A stretch of DNA of 64,000 nt from NCBI GenBank assembly GCA_963682085.1, contig OY821614.1:1860001-1924000 (forward strand). The letters run 5' to 3'. The translations under genes were made by a program, and so were the position numbers. The notes under the pieces were generated by a model, which had not been told where the DNA came from, searched no databases, and saw only the letters and a list, made by a program, of their open reading frames with translations. Below, piece by piece: positions 33,585 to 42,292 of this stretch. Numbering within the stretch: position 1 is the first letter of the stretch; each line of letters opens with the position of its first letter. The stretch is from Thiodubiliella sp900128405 (GTDB lineage: Bacteria; Pseudomonadota; Gammaproteobacteria; PS1; Pseudothioglobaceae).

Positions 33585-34256
33585 ATGAAAAATAAAGGTA
33601 TCGTTGTTGCATTTCTGGTATTTTCTAGTTTGGTGGCATGCACACCAAAAGAAACACATCAAGTTGTTAAGGAGACTCATGTTAATGCTTATCAGCAAAC
33701 TTATAATGGAAAGCGAGTAGATGTTACTATTTCTTCTTTTGAGAATAATTCTGATTATATGCGCGGTTTGTTTACTGCTGGTTCTGATAAATTAGGCAAT
33801 CAAGCCAATACAATTCTAAAAACACATTTACAGCAAAGTAACCACTTTAATGTAATGGATCGTCAGAATATGAAAGTTAATGTGCGAGAAGCAAAGTTGA
33901 TGGGTGCAAAACAAAATATTAAAGGTGCTCGCTATATCATTGCAGGTAGTGTAACAGAGTTTGGTAGAAAAGTAACAGGACACAGATTGCTTGGTGGTAT
34001 TTTAGGTTCGGGAAAACAGCAAACAGCCTATTCAAAAGTATCGCTCAATATTGTTGATGTGCTTACTTCACAAGTGGTTTATTCTGTTCAGGGAGCAGGA
34101 GAATATACTTTATCCCATGAAGAGTTACTTGGCTTTGGTGGTAGTTCAGGCTATGATGCAACTTTAAATGGTAAGGTGCTTAATTTATCCATTATGGAGG
34201 CCATTAACAATATGACCAGAGATATGCAGAATAATGTTTGGAAAATTGAGCAATAA
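33585..34256 (+). CDS. CsgG-family outer-membrane lipoprotein
   Basis: 223 aa. Lipoprotein signal with lipobox LVAC (Cys19). The body shows CsgG features: RVDVTISSFENN, then HFNVMDRQNM, ARYIIAGSVTEFGRK and YSKVSLNIVDVLTSQVVYS. It is the first gene of a CsgG/DUF4810/DUF799 set known from Neisseria and Shewanella as a cell-envelope lipoprotein operon. AGGAAG precedes the ATG. There are no curli genes, so curli secretion is not implied. Stop and next ATG share one base. Confidence 0.88.
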   Translation: MKNKGIVVAFLVFSSLVACTPKETHQVVKETHVNAYQQTYNGKRVDVTISSFENNSDYMRGLFTAGSDKLGNQANTILKTHLQQSNHFNVMDRQNMKVNVREAKLMGAKQNIKGARYIIAGSVTEFGRKVTGHRLLGGILGSGKQQTAYSKVSLNIVDVLTSQVVYSVQGAGEYTLSHEELLGFGGSSGYDATLNGKVLNLSIMEAINNMTRDMQNNVWKIEQ

Positions 34257-34618
34257 TGATAGTTAAAGTTTCTTTATTGATATCGTTCGTTGGCATACTT
34301 TTATTAAGTGGTTGCAATGATAAGCGTTTATATTATTGGGGAAAATACGAAAATATTGTGCGACAATCTTATGTAACACCTAGCGAGGTGGATATAGATA
34401 CTCAAATTTCTGAACTTGAAATTGATTTAAGAAAAGCTAAAGATTCGGGTAAAAAAGTTGCCCCTGGGTTCTATGCACACCTAGGTATGATGTATGCTAA
34501 GCAAGGAAATATAGTCAGTTCTAAAGAAATGCTTTTACAAGAAAAGGCACTGTTTCCAGAATCAAGTGTGCTAATTGATGGCATGCTTGAGCGTGTCAAG
34601 AAGAATCAAGGAAGATAA
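34256..34618 (+). CDS. DUF4810 lipoprotein
   Basis: 120 aa. Signal plus lipobox LSGC (Cys20); the DUF4810 hallmark KRLYYWGKYENIV follows directly. The C-terminal half is helical (GFYAHLGMMYAKQGNIVSSK), TPR-like. It is the middle gene of the three-lipoprotein operon, with TAATG overlaps on both sides. Confidence 0.88.
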   Translation: MIVKVSLLISFVGILLLSGCNDKRLYYWGKYENIVRQSYVTPSEVDIDTQISELEIDLRKAKDSGKKVAPGFYAHLGMMYAKQGNIVSSKEMLLQEKALFPESSVLIDGMLERVKKNQGR

Positions 34619-35286
34619 TGAACAAAATACTAAAATTGGGTTTTTTAATTACCTTTTTATCTATTTTTGCTACTGGTTGTCAAGAAGTAAAGCCTTATGA
34701 TTACACGGCATTAAAAAAAAGCAAACCTAGGTCAATCGTTGTTATACCACCAAAAAATAATTCTATTGAGGTGAATGCATCCTATATTTACTTATCTACG
34801 CTAACAGAACCCTTGGCTGAAAAAGGTTACTATGTCTTACCTGTTGCAGTTGTTGATCAATTTTTAAAAGAAAATGGCTTGCCGACACCTGCTGAAATGA
34901 ATAACATACCGTTGAAAAAAATCAGAGAGTATATGGGGGCTGATGCGGTGTTATATATTGATATTGAAGAATTTGGGCAAAAATATTTGGTCTTCTCTTC
35001 TGTCGCTACTGTCATAGCAAAGCTCAAATTGGTTGATACAAAAACAGGTGAGCTACTTTGGGAATCCACCGCTTTTGCACAAATAGGCGGTAACAGTGGT
35101 AACAGTGGTAATCCTATTGGTATTCTTACCTATCTGATTAGTGCAGCTATAACGCAAGTTGTAGATAATAAAATGCCTGAGGCATCACGCAGGGCAAATC
35201 ATTTTTCAATCAATGCAGAGAAAATAGGATTGCTTGATGGTCCGTATAAAATCCCTGCTAAGCAAGATATAAACAAAGATCTCTAA
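34618..35286 (+). CDS. DUF799 lipoprotein (GNA1162 family)
   Basis: 222 aa. Lipobox ATGC (Cys21). DUF799/GNA1162 features are RSIVVIPPKNNSIEV, VYLSTLTEPLAEKGYYVLP-like sequence at 59-78, GADAVLYIDIEEFG and LVDTKTGELLWES. The fold is TolB-N-like and may help assemble an envelope complex with the CsgG-type protein. GGNSGNSGN is a short repeat within it. Confidence 0.88.
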   Translation: MNKILKLGFLITFLSIFATGCQEVKPYDYTALKKSKPRSIVVIPPKNNSIEVNASYIYLSTLTEPLAEKGYYVLPVAVVDQFLKENGLPTPAEMNNIPLKKIREYMGADAVLYIDIEEFGQKYLVFSSVATVIAKLKLVDTKTGELLWESTAFAQIGGNSGNSGNPIGILTYLISAAITQVVDNKMPEASRRANHFSINAEKIGLLDGPYKIPAKQDINKDL

Positions 35287-35358
35287 GATTGTAAAAACCT
35301 CTATTATCTTGAAAATAGGTATAATGTATTTATTTTATTATTTTCAAATTTTGACATT

Positions 35359-36384
35359 ATGAGTAAAAAGTTTAATGTGTGTGTTGTAGGTGCAACAGGG
35401 GCGGTGGGTGAAACTATTTTGTCGATTTTAGAACAGCGGGATTTTCCGATTGATAATTTGTATCCTTTAGCGAGTGCGAATTCAGTAGGTAAAAAGGTGT
35501 TTTGTCAGGGTAAGAGTTGGACGGTGCAGGATTTGGCCTTGTTTGATTTTTCGCAAGCACAAGTAGGTTTGTTTTCAGCAGGCGGGCATATTTCTGAAAA
35601 ATATGCACCGATTGCGGCTGAGGCAGGCTGTGTGGTGATTGACAATACAGCGCATTTTCGTCGTGATAAAGACATTCCATTGGTTGTGCCTGAGGTAAAT
35701 CCACAAGCGATTGCAGGCTATACGCGGCGCAATATTATTGCCAATCCAAATTGTTCTACTATTCAAATGTTGGTGGCGCTCAAACCAATTTATGATGCGG
35801 TGGGGATTGAGCGTATTAATGTGGCAACTTATCAGGCGGTATCAGGTTCTGGCAAAGAGGCGATTAGTGAATTGATTAATCAAACCACCAAATTGTTAAG
35901 TGGCAATACTGAGGTTGATGTTAAGGTATATCCAAAGCAGATTGCGTTTAATGTGGTGCCGCATATTGATGTGTTTCAAGACAATGGTTACACCAAAGAA
36001 GAGATGAAAATGGTGTGGGAGACGCAAAAGATTTTTGCAGATGAGAATATTCTGGTTAACCCAACAGCGGTGCGTGTTCCAGTGATTTACGGACATTCTG
36101 AGGCGATTAACATTGAAACTAAGAAAAAAATTACCGCTGCTGAAGCAACTAAGATTTTAACAAAAGCCAATGGCGTAACGGTGATGGATAAGCATGAAGA
36201 TGGTGGTTATGCGACGCCATTTGTTGAGGCGACTAATCATGATGATACATTTGTGAGCCGTATTCGTGAGGATATTTCTTGTGAAAAAGGTCTTAATTTG
36301 TGGGTGGTTTCTGACAACATTCGCAAAGGGGCAGCATTAAATACTATTCAAATTGCTGAAATTTTAATTCAAGAATATTTGTAA
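35359..36384 (+). CDS. asd: Aspartate-semialdehyde dehydrogenase
   Basis: 341 aa. NADPH-dependent reduction of aspartyl-phosphate on the way to lysine/DAP, threonine and methionine. NADP fold GATGAVGE (11-18), active Cys132 in NPNCSTIQM, substrate motif AVSGSGKEA and GHSEAINIET (His). A -10-like GGTATAATG lies at about 35318-35326. Confidence 0.95.
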   Translation: MSKKFNVCVVGATGAVGETILSILEQRDFPIDNLYPLASANSVGKKVFCQGKSWTVQDLALFDFSQAQVGLFSAGGHISEKYAPIAAEAGCVVIDNTAHFRRDKDIPLVVPEVNPQAIAGYTRRNIIANPNCSTIQMLVALKPIYDAVGIERINVATYQAVSGSGKEAISELINQTTKLLSGNTEVDVKVYPKQIAFNVVPHIDVFQDNGYTKEEMKMVWETQKIFADENILVNPTAVRVPVIYGHSEAINIETKKKITAAEATKILTKANGVTVMDKHEDGGYATPFVEATNHDDTFVSRIREDISCEKGLNLWVVSDNIRKGAALNTIQIAEILIQEYL

Positions 36385-36391
36385 ATCATTT

Positions 36392-36626
36392 ATGTCAGGG
36401 CACAAACACCACTACCTACTAAAAAAGCCTTATTACTACTATCCTCTTAATAGTATCTTTAGGCTCAATTAGCTTATTTTATGCCAGTGCTGTTGGTGCT
36501 TTAGTGATGTTAGTTGTTAATATTACCGTTTTTGAATGGGGGTTTGCTCCTTACATAATTTGTATTATCTGGGCGATTATTGCGGTTAATCGTTATAATA
36601 AGGAAATAATTAAAATTGCAAAGTGA
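36392..36626 (+). pseudogene. Small two-helix membrane protein gene with a 1-base frameshift
   Basis: ATG 36392 opens MSGHKHHYLLKK, then an A6 run (36421-36426 region). Removing one A continues into a clean membrane frame: ILLIVSLGSISLFYASAVGA, a second helix ending IICIIWAIIAVN, and a basic tail to TGA 36626. The 235-bp length is one base over a multiple of three. It would be about 77 aa. It could be a pseudogene, an assembly error or a slippage site. Confidence 0.5.
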
Positions 36627-36628
36627 AT

Positions 36629-37207
36629 ATGATTAAAGTATCCAGAAAAACCAACGAAACCGATATTGTTGTTGAATTAAATTTATACGGCACAGGTCAG
36701 GCGAATATTGACACAGGCGTGCCGTTTCTTGACCATATGTTAGATCAAATTGCACGCCATGGCTTAGTGGATTTGAGCATTAAATGTGAGGGTGATACGC
36801 AGATTGATGATCATCACAGTGTGGAAGATATTGGTATTACACTGGGTCAGGCTTTTGCAAAAGCGGTGGGCGATAAGGCGGGTTTAACTCGTTATGGGTA
36901 TGCTTATGTGCCGTTAGATGAGGCATTGTCTCGAGTGGTGTTAGATTTATCAGGGCGTCCCGGTTTGGAGCTTAATGTGAATTTTACTCGTGCTATGATT
37001 GGCTCATTTGATGTGGATTTAATATCAGAATTTTTTCAAGGTTTTGTTAATCATGCATTGATTACTTTGCACATTGACAATCTTAAAGGGGTAAATTCCC
37101 ATCATCAAGCGGAAACAATTTTTAAGGCATTTGGTAGGGCATTGCGTATGGCAATTACAAAAGATGAGCGTCAAAAGGGCATCCCTTCTACCAAAGGATC
37201 ACTTTAA
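36629..37207 (+). CDS. hisB: Imidazoleglycerol-phosphate dehydratase
   Basis: 192 aa from ATG 36629 (GTG 36623 is possible). Manganese-dependent dehydration step of histidine synthesis. Ligand motifs: VPFLDHMLDQIARHG, DDHHSVEDIGI and NSHHQAETIFKAFGRAL. It is monofunctional, without the phosphatase domain of E. coli HisB. hisH follows after 6 bp. Confidence 0.96.
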   Translation: MIKVSRKTNETDIVVELNLYGTGQANIDTGVPFLDHMLDQIARHGLVDLSIKCEGDTQIDDHHSVEDIGITLGQAFAKAVGDKAGLTRYGYAYVPLDEALSRVVLDLSGRPGLELNVNFTRAMIGSFDVDLISEFFQGFVNHALITLHIDNLKGVNSHHQAETIFKAFGRALRMAITKDERQKGIPSTKGSL

Positions 37208-37213
37208 GAATCC

Positions 37214-37831
37214 GTGCAAAGTATTGCAATTATTAATTATGGAATGGGTAATGTGCGTAGTGTGCAAAAAGCGTTGGCACATGTTGCCCCTAATGACCAG
37301 ATTTTTTTGACAGACGATGCGGCGTTAATTCGTAATGCTGATCGTATTGTGTTTCCTGGGCAAGGGGCAATTGGTGCTTGTATGCAGGCATTGGATGAGC
37401 ATAATTTGATTGAGGTGATTAAGCAAGTAGCTAATGAGAAGCCTTTTTTGGGTATTTGTTTGGGTTTGCAACTTTTGTTTGACCATTCTCAGGAGAATGG
37501 TGGCACTGAGGGGCTGTCTATTCTTGCAGGTGATGTTGTGCATTTTCCAGAAAATGAACTGAAAATCCCACATATGGGCTGGAACAAGGTCAAACAAACG
37601 CAAGAACATTCATTGTGGCATAAGATTGAAAATAATGCACGCTTTTATAGTGTGCATAGTTATTATGTTGAGCAGGGCGATTCATCAGTGGTTGCTGGGT
37701 CAAGTGATTATGGCATTGACTTCACTTGTGCGGTTGCCAAGGATAATCTATTTGCCGTGCAATTTCATCCCGAAAAATCTCAGCATGATGGTTTGCAATT
37801 ACTTAAAAATTTTGTTCATTGGCAAGTTTAG
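37214..37831 (+). CDS. hisH: Imidazole glycerol phosphate synthase, glutaminase subunit
   Basis: 205 aa with GTG start at 37214. Class I amidotransferase: oxyanion FPGQGA, nucleophile Cys82 in LGICLGLQLLF, and His-Glu in QFHPEKSQ. Feeds ammonia to HisF. hisA and hisF, which usually follow, are not here. Confidence 0.95.
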   Translation: MQSIAIINYGMGNVRSVQKALAHVAPNDQIFLTDDAALIRNADRIVFPGQGAIGACMQALDEHNLIEVIKQVANEKPFLGICLGLQLLFDHSQENGGTEGLSILAGDVVHFPENELKIPHMGWNKVKQTQEHSLWHKIENNARFYSVHSYYVEQGDSSVVAGSSDYGIDFTCAVAKDNLFAVQFHPEKSQHDGLQLLKNFVHWQV

Positions 37832-37961
37832 CAATTTTTGTTATTGTCCAATTCAATAATAAGTCGGATTTTTCCATTTCTCCCAATTGAGTTGTATCGT
37901 TTTTAAAAATAAACCAAGATGAATGAGTGCGATATTATGCATTTTATTTTTTAAAATAGTA

Positions 37962-38381
37962 TTATTGCGTTTGTATTTCTAAGCAACGAATATAGGCTTG
38001 ATGATTCATTGGTGTGTTGTTTTTTTGTGAGGAAAAAACCATCTCAGCGATGCAATCCATCATCCTGTGTTCAGCCTCATGCGGGTCTTTAACCTTGTTT
38101 AATATTTTTTGATAGTGGTTTTTAATGCCTGTTGGCTGGTTGATGGATAATTGCTCTCTCAGCGATAAATGTAAATTTATATGTAAGAATGGATTAACCT
38201 TACCTTGTTCTGGAAAATAATCTAACTGAATATTGTTAATCAGAGGGTGGTATTCAGGATGCATCTCAATGATTTGTGTGAGTTGCGTTTCCAAAGGGTC
38301 AAGTACCTTTTTATCTAAGAATTTTTGCCAAGCATTGGCAAGGAATTTTCGTTGTTCTGTTCTATCTTGGGTATAAAGCAC
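37962..38381 (-). CDS. DUF1841 family protein
   Basis: 139 aa. N-terminal RKFLANAWQKFLDKKVLDPLE and HPEYHPLINN are typical of DUF1841; the end holds DPHEAEHRMMDCIAEMV. The ATG directly abuts the nth stop, and this pairing with nth is common in proteobacteria. Function unknown. Confidence 0.85.
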   Translation of the reverse strand: MLYTQDRTEQRKFLANAWQKFLDKKVLDPLETQLTQIIEMHPEYHPLINNIQLDYFPEQGKVNPFLHINLHLSLREQLSINQPTGIKNHYQKILNKVKDPHEAEHRMMDCIAEMVFSSQKNNTPMNHQAYIRCLEIQTQ

Positions 38382-39014
38382 TTATAGATTTTTCTCTTCA
38401 TATTCGCATAGGTCAAGCAAAATGCACTCTGAGCATAATGGCGAACGCGCTTTACAAGTGTAACGACCGTGTAAAATCATCAAGTGGTGTGCAGGTACAC
38501 GATACTCATCGGGAATAAATTTTACTAATTTTTTCTCTACTTCTAATACCGTTTTACCACTGGCGATTGCCGTGCGATTGGCAACACGATAAATATGTGT
38601 ATCAACAGCAATGGTAGGGTGTCCGAATGCTGTGTTTAAAACCACATTGGCAGTTTTGCGTCCTACACCCGGTAAGGCTTCTAATTCTTTGCGTGTTTCA
38701 GGTACTTGAGAATCATATTTATCAATTAAAATTTTACAGGCTTGAATAATATGTTTTGCTTTTGAGTTGAATAAACCAATTGTTTTAATGGTATTTCTAA
38801 CGCTATCTTCGCCTAATTTGTAAATTGTTTCAGGTGTATTAGCAAGAGGGAATAATTCATCAGTTACTTTATTAACGCTTTTATCAGTCGCTTGAGCTGA
38901 TAGAGTAACTGCCACTAACAATTCAAAAGGTGTTGAGTGATTTAATTCAGTTGTCGGTTCAGGTGTTTTTTTCAATAACCTGCTAAATATATTACTGCGT
39001 GTTTCGGCGTTCAT
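38382..39014 (-). CDS. nth: Endonuclease III
   Basis: 210 aa DNA glycosylase/AP lyase for oxidised pyrimidines. Helix-hairpin-helix ALPGVGRKTANVVLN with catalytic Lys in GRKTA, Asp in AVDTHIYRV, and the [4Fe-4S] ligands C-x6-C-x2-C-x5-C near the C-terminus (CKARSPLCSECILLDLC). Complete. Confidence 0.97.
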   Translation of the reverse strand: MNAETRSNIFSRLLKKTPEPTTELNHSTPFELLVAVTLSAQATDKSVNKVTDELFPLANTPETIYKLGEDSVRNTIKTIGLFNSKAKHIIQACKILIDKYDSQVPETRKELEALPGVGRKTANVVLNTAFGHPTIAVDTHIYRVANRTAIASGKTVLEVEKKLVKFIPDEYRVPAHHLMILHGRYTCKARSPLCSECILLDLCEYEEKNL

Positions 39015-39107
39015 TGTTCCTTATTCGTATTCATCAAGTAGTGGGCATTATACCTAAATTAGGTCAATAGTAAAGCGACACTATAACGGATATTAAGAAT
39101 GAGTATC

Positions 39108-39180
39108 TAACCTTTAAAGGTATGGACAATTATCAAGAGAGCACTTTTTATCCGCTTGGTAATTTCTTAAACCCAGTCTC
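39108..39180 (+). repeat. Decayed copy A of the GAGACCTTTGC element
   Basis: AACCTTTAAAGGTATGGACA, then CACTTTTTATCCGCTTGGTA and TTAAACCCAG align with the intact-looking copy at 41210-41286 over about 73 bp. Start and middle are degraded. Confidence 0.55.
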
Positions 39181-39203
39181 AATTATTTATACAAGAGTTT
39201 TTT

Positions 39204-40619
39204 CTAAAAAAATGCTTTTGCGTATTCTTCTAATTGTTGCCATAGTTTTTCTTTATCAGGGTGAGCCTGACGCATGGCATTGATAGAGTCATAATATTTA
39301 TCAATTGACAAGTAACCATTTTCCCCCGCTTGCACACGACCTTGCACCGTTTCAAACCAATCTTCTTGCTCATCTTGGGTTAAGGTGTCGGGATAATTCC
39401 TTGCCTTAAAGTGCATCAGCAATGTTGAGAGTTTTTCCTCTTTAAATCTTGGATGAAATGTTTTTAATTTATCAGCACTAAGTGTTTGAATTTGCTCACT
39501 AATGCGTCTATCAGCATTATCCATAAAGCCGTCATATAATGATTGATCAACATCAGGCGTTGGCGGGCGTTCTTGGTCGTTACGATATAAATCTTGCACT
39601 ATTTTGGTAATTTTTTCTTGATTGTTTTTAATAAATTCCAATCGTTGCAGACAGGTGTCCATATTAATTTGCAATTGCTCAACAATCTTAGCATCAAGTT
39701 TATAGATATTCGGTACAAACATCGGGCTTTTATTGAACACTAAATCTTTAATTTGCAATCTTTCCATACCTTCTGGCAGTTCTGATTGCTTGGTGAATAA
39801 TCGTTTTTTTAACGCTTCACCATCCAATTCTAAGAGTATGGAAGGGTCTTGGTCAAGATTAAAGACAATCGCCCTATCATTGTATTCTGGATGATATGCC
39901 AGTGCAACTGCCAGCCGTGTACAAGAGAGCGTAGCAGGATACATACCTGAGGTGTGTAACATTGGCTCAAACAGTTTGATTTTTTGCTCAACTGTCTTTT
40001 TTTGTCTTAGGCTAAAGGCGTATTCAAATAGTTGTGGTTGCGTGTCTTGAATAATCTTAGCAATAGCAATGGTGGCGCGTACATCCGCTAATGCATCGTG
40101 GGCTTCACTGTGTTCAATGCCATTGGCGAGAGAAAGTTGGTCAAGTCTAAAAATAGGTTTGCCATTTTCATCGTACACCCATTTAAGGCTTGTCTCTTTT
40201 TTAAGTGCATAACACAAGCGCACCACATCCAAAATGTCCCAACGCGTATTGCCATTTTTCCAATGCCAAGCATACGGGTCGATAAAATTTCGATACAATG
40301 AATAACGGGTAAATTCATCATCAAAACGAATAGAGTTATAGCCTACTGTGCAAGTATCTGGCACAGAAAATTCAGTATTTATTTGCTGCATAAACTGGTG
40401 TTCTATTATGCCTTTTTCCGCACAAAGTTGCGGGGTGATGCCTGTTACTGCACAGGCCTCAGGGGAGGGCAGGCAGTCATTAGTTGGCTTGCAGTAAAAC
40501 ATCTTTTCATACAAAATGTTGAGATTTTCATCTGTGCGAATGCCAGCGAATTGAGCAATACGCCCAATTTTTGGATTAATGTCAAAAGTTTCAAAATCAT
40601 ACCAATAAAATGTTTTCAT
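39204..40619 (-). CDS. sbcB: Exodeoxyribonuclease I
   Basis: 471 aa, 3'-5' ssDNA exonuclease. DEDDh motifs: YDFETFDINPKIGRIAQFA at residues 7-25, later FDDEFTRYSLY and EAHDALADVRATIAIA. The SH3-like and C-terminal domains typical of Exo I follow. Alone on its strand, with mobile-element debris on both sides. Confidence 0.95.
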   Translation of the reverse strand: MKTFYWYDFETFDINPKIGRIAQFAGIRTDENLNILYEKMFYCKPTNDCLPSPEACAVTGITPQLCAEKGIIEHQFMQQINTEFSVPDTCTVGYNSIRFDDEFTRYSLYRNFIDPYAWHWKNGNTRWDILDVVRLCYALKKETSLKWVYDENGKPIFRLDQLSLANGIEHSEAHDALADVRATIAIAKIIQDTQPQLFEYAFSLRQKKTVEQKIKLFEPMLHTSGMYPATLSCTRLAVALAYHPEYNDRAIVFNLDQDPSILLELDGEALKKRLFTKQSELPEGMERLQIKDLVFNKSPMFVPNIYKLDAKIVEQLQINMDTCLQRLEFIKNNQEKITKIVQDLYRNDQERPPTPDVDQSLYDGFMDNADRRISEQIQTLSADKLKTFHPRFKEEKLSTLLMHFKARNYPDTLTQDEQEDWFETVQGRVQAGENGYLSIDKYYDSINAMRQAHPDKEKLWQQLEEYAKAFF

Positions 40620-40913
40620 TGTTTGTAAAGCCCTGTCGATAATATTAGGTTTTATTTTACAAGGCTTACTGGGTTGCTAGAAAGTAAGATTGCAACGAAA
40701 AGTCAGAATAGGGCAGTTGAAAAAAATCATAACCTCTGTTTTTATGCCACTTCATCCAAAAAAACGACTGCTTGTCTATTGATAGAGTAAAAAATTTGAT
40801 TTTACTTATAATTTGATTTTTGCATAATTATGAATAATATCATTTTTAAAAATGGTGTAACTCGTATTTATGCAAAGGGTTTAAAACTTTTTATAATTTA
40901 AGGATAATCAACA
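40620..40913. other. Spacer between divergent genes
   Basis: 294 bases. It contains decayed element copy B (40819-40880) and, shortly before the next ATG, AAGGATAATCAACA as ribosome site. Nothing else recognised. Confidence 0.5.
40819..40880. repeat. Decayed copy B of the GAGACCTTTGC element
   Basis: TTTGCATAATTATGAATAAT on the left and CGTATTTATGCAAAGGG on the right match the two inverted ends of the copy at 58717-58790 with the outermost bases lost. About 62 bp. Confidence 0.6.
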
Positions 40914-41210
40914 ATGAAAAAAATAATACTTTCTTTGTCGTTGATTTTAAGTTTGTCTTATGCGACAAATAATTATCAAACAGGAAAAACACAACATTTT
41001 TCTTATACTAAGCAGTTGGCAGAAGAGTATTTGTTGGTTAAAGATGCACACGGTAACGATTGGGTAATAGGCACAACGCTAGATTATGAAGAAAAATGCA
41101 CCAAAATCAATATTTTTGATGCTAAAAAGTTAAGCGATGACCTTATTGCTGTGGCAAAATTACCTTATGTTTTGCCTTTGGGGTCTCACGGAAAATTTAT
41201 CAATCTTTAG
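40914..41210 (+). CDS. Small secreted unknown protein
   Basis: 98 aa. Signal peptide 1-17 (MKKIILSLSLILSLSYA). The mature part has one Cys and several Tyr/Asp residues, no family recognised. AAGGATAATCAACA precedes the ATG. Its TAG stop overlaps the first base of element copy C, so the insertion may have changed its end. The LytTR gene downstream could be in the same transcript. Confidence 0.65.
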   Translation: MKKIILSLSLILSLSYATNNYQTGKTQHFSYTKQLAEEYLLVKDAHGNDWVIGTTLDYEEKCTKINIFDAKKLSDDLIAVAKLPYVLPLGSHGKFINL

Positions 41211-41286
41211 AGACCTTTGCGTAAATATGAATAATCATCAAAAATCCACTTTTACCAACTTGGTAATTTTTTTTAAACCCAGCCTT
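41210..41286 (+). repeat. Copy C of the GAGACCTTTGC element
   Basis: Begins GAGACCTTTGCGTAAATATG, then AATAATCATCAAAAATCCAC and TTTTACCAACTTGGTAATT. The left half equals copies D and E almost exactly. The right inverted end is not recognisable. Confidence 0.75.
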
Positions 41287-41306
41287 TTAGTATATAAAAT
41301 TTCATT

Positions 41307-42038
41307 ATGCAAAATCGACTTTTAATATCATTACTCATTACACTTATTTTTAATACGCTAATTGCGGTATTGTTGCTTTTATTGCTTGACAATATTAGTT
41401 TTGGCTCTTTATTGTTTATTTCACATAGTATTGGACTTAGCGTTTTAGGCGCTAATTCTTTGATATCTTTTGAACAGTATTCAAATAGTATTGTTCAAAT
41501 TATTTTGCACTCTTTAGCAGGCTTGTTGTTTGGTTTAATGGTGGCATTTATTGGCCATCATTTTATTTTTGGTATTGATTTAACTTATTCGATTATTTTT
41601 CCTGCTTTGTTTTTTAGTGTGGTTGCTGTTTTGATTTTTTGGTTATATTTCAGTCGTTTAGACAACCAAGAGGCACTGGATAAAATTAAAAGAAAATTAA
41701 GCACTGGTCATAAAAAATTACACTGGATCAAAACAGCTGATAGCAAAGGTAATGTGTTTTTACTCAATGTAAAAGAAATTGAGTATTTTCAAGCACAACA
41801 AAAATACACTTGTGTTTACAGTAAAGGTAAGGAATATTTGATTGCTACTGGGATTAAAACGCTGAGTATGCAATTAGATGTTAATTATTTTTGGCAAATT
41901 CATCGTGGTAGCATCGTCAACATAAGTTTTATTAGTCGAGTTTCTAAAAATGAACAGAATAAATTAATGATTTATTTTTCTGATGGTCAAACACTTCCTG
42001 TTAGTCGTAATTATTTATATTTATTTAAAAGGATGTAA
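41307..42038 (+). CDS. Membrane-anchored LytTR-domain regulator
   Basis: 243 aa. Four hydrophobic helices fill residues 1-125 (for example LLISLLITLIFNTLIAVLLL). The C-terminal 110 residues are a LytTR DNA-binding domain: GNVFLLNVKEIEYFQAQQKY, FWQIHRGSIVNISFI, LPVSRNYLYLFKRM. There is no receiver domain, so it is not a classical response regulator; the membrane part probably senses a signal or partner directly. No histidine kinase is adjacent. Ends at a strong terminator. Confidence 0.88.
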   Translation: MQNRLLISLLITLIFNTLIAVLLLLLLDNISFGSLLFISHSIGLSVLGANSLISFEQYSNSIVQIILHSLAGLLFGLMVAFIGHHFIFGIDLTYSIIFPALFFSVVAVLIFWLYFSRLDNQEALDKIKRKLSTGHKKLHWIKTADSKGNVFLLNVKEIEYFQAQQKYTCVYSKGKEYLIATGIKTLSMQLDVNYFWQIHRGSIVNISFISRVSKNEQNKLMIYFSDGQTLPVSRNYLYLFKRM

Positions 42039-42040
42039 CG

Positions 42041-42069
42041 AAAAAACCCGGCTAAAAAAGCCGGGTTCT
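42041..42069. terminator. Bidirectional terminator between LytTR and cold-shock genes
   Basis: Stem AACCCGGCT/AGCCGGGTT (42045-42053 with 42059-42067), loop of five A, flanked by A6 on the left and TTCTTT on the right. Serves convergent genes. Confidence 0.9.
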
Positions 42070-42088
42070 TTAACTCGTAAATTTTGCT

Positions 42089-42292
42089 TTATCCTAAAAC
42101 AACATTTGCCGCTTGTGGACCTTTGTCGCCATCTTCTAAATCAAATTCCACTTCTTGACCTTCGTCTAGTGACTTATAACCGTCACCTTGAATAGCGCGA
42201 AAGTGAACGAATACATCGTCACCACTTTCTTGTTCAATAAAGCCAAAGCCTTTTTTTGCGTCAAACCATTTGACTTTTCCTGTTGTAGACAT
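42089..42292 (-). CDS. Cold-shock domain protein (CspA/CspE type)
   Basis: 67 aa single OB-fold. RNA-binding motifs RNP1 KGFGFIEQ and RNP2 VFVHF are intact; starts MSTTGKVKWFDAKKG. RNA chaperone. A strong AAGGAG ribosome site lies about 9 nt before the ATG. A long 5' leader typical of cold-shock genes would fit the large empty region upstream. Confidence 0.95.
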   Translation of the reverse strand: MSTTGKVKWFDAKKGFGFIEQESGDDVFVHFRAIQGDGYKSLDEGQEVEFDLEDGDKGPQAANVVLG

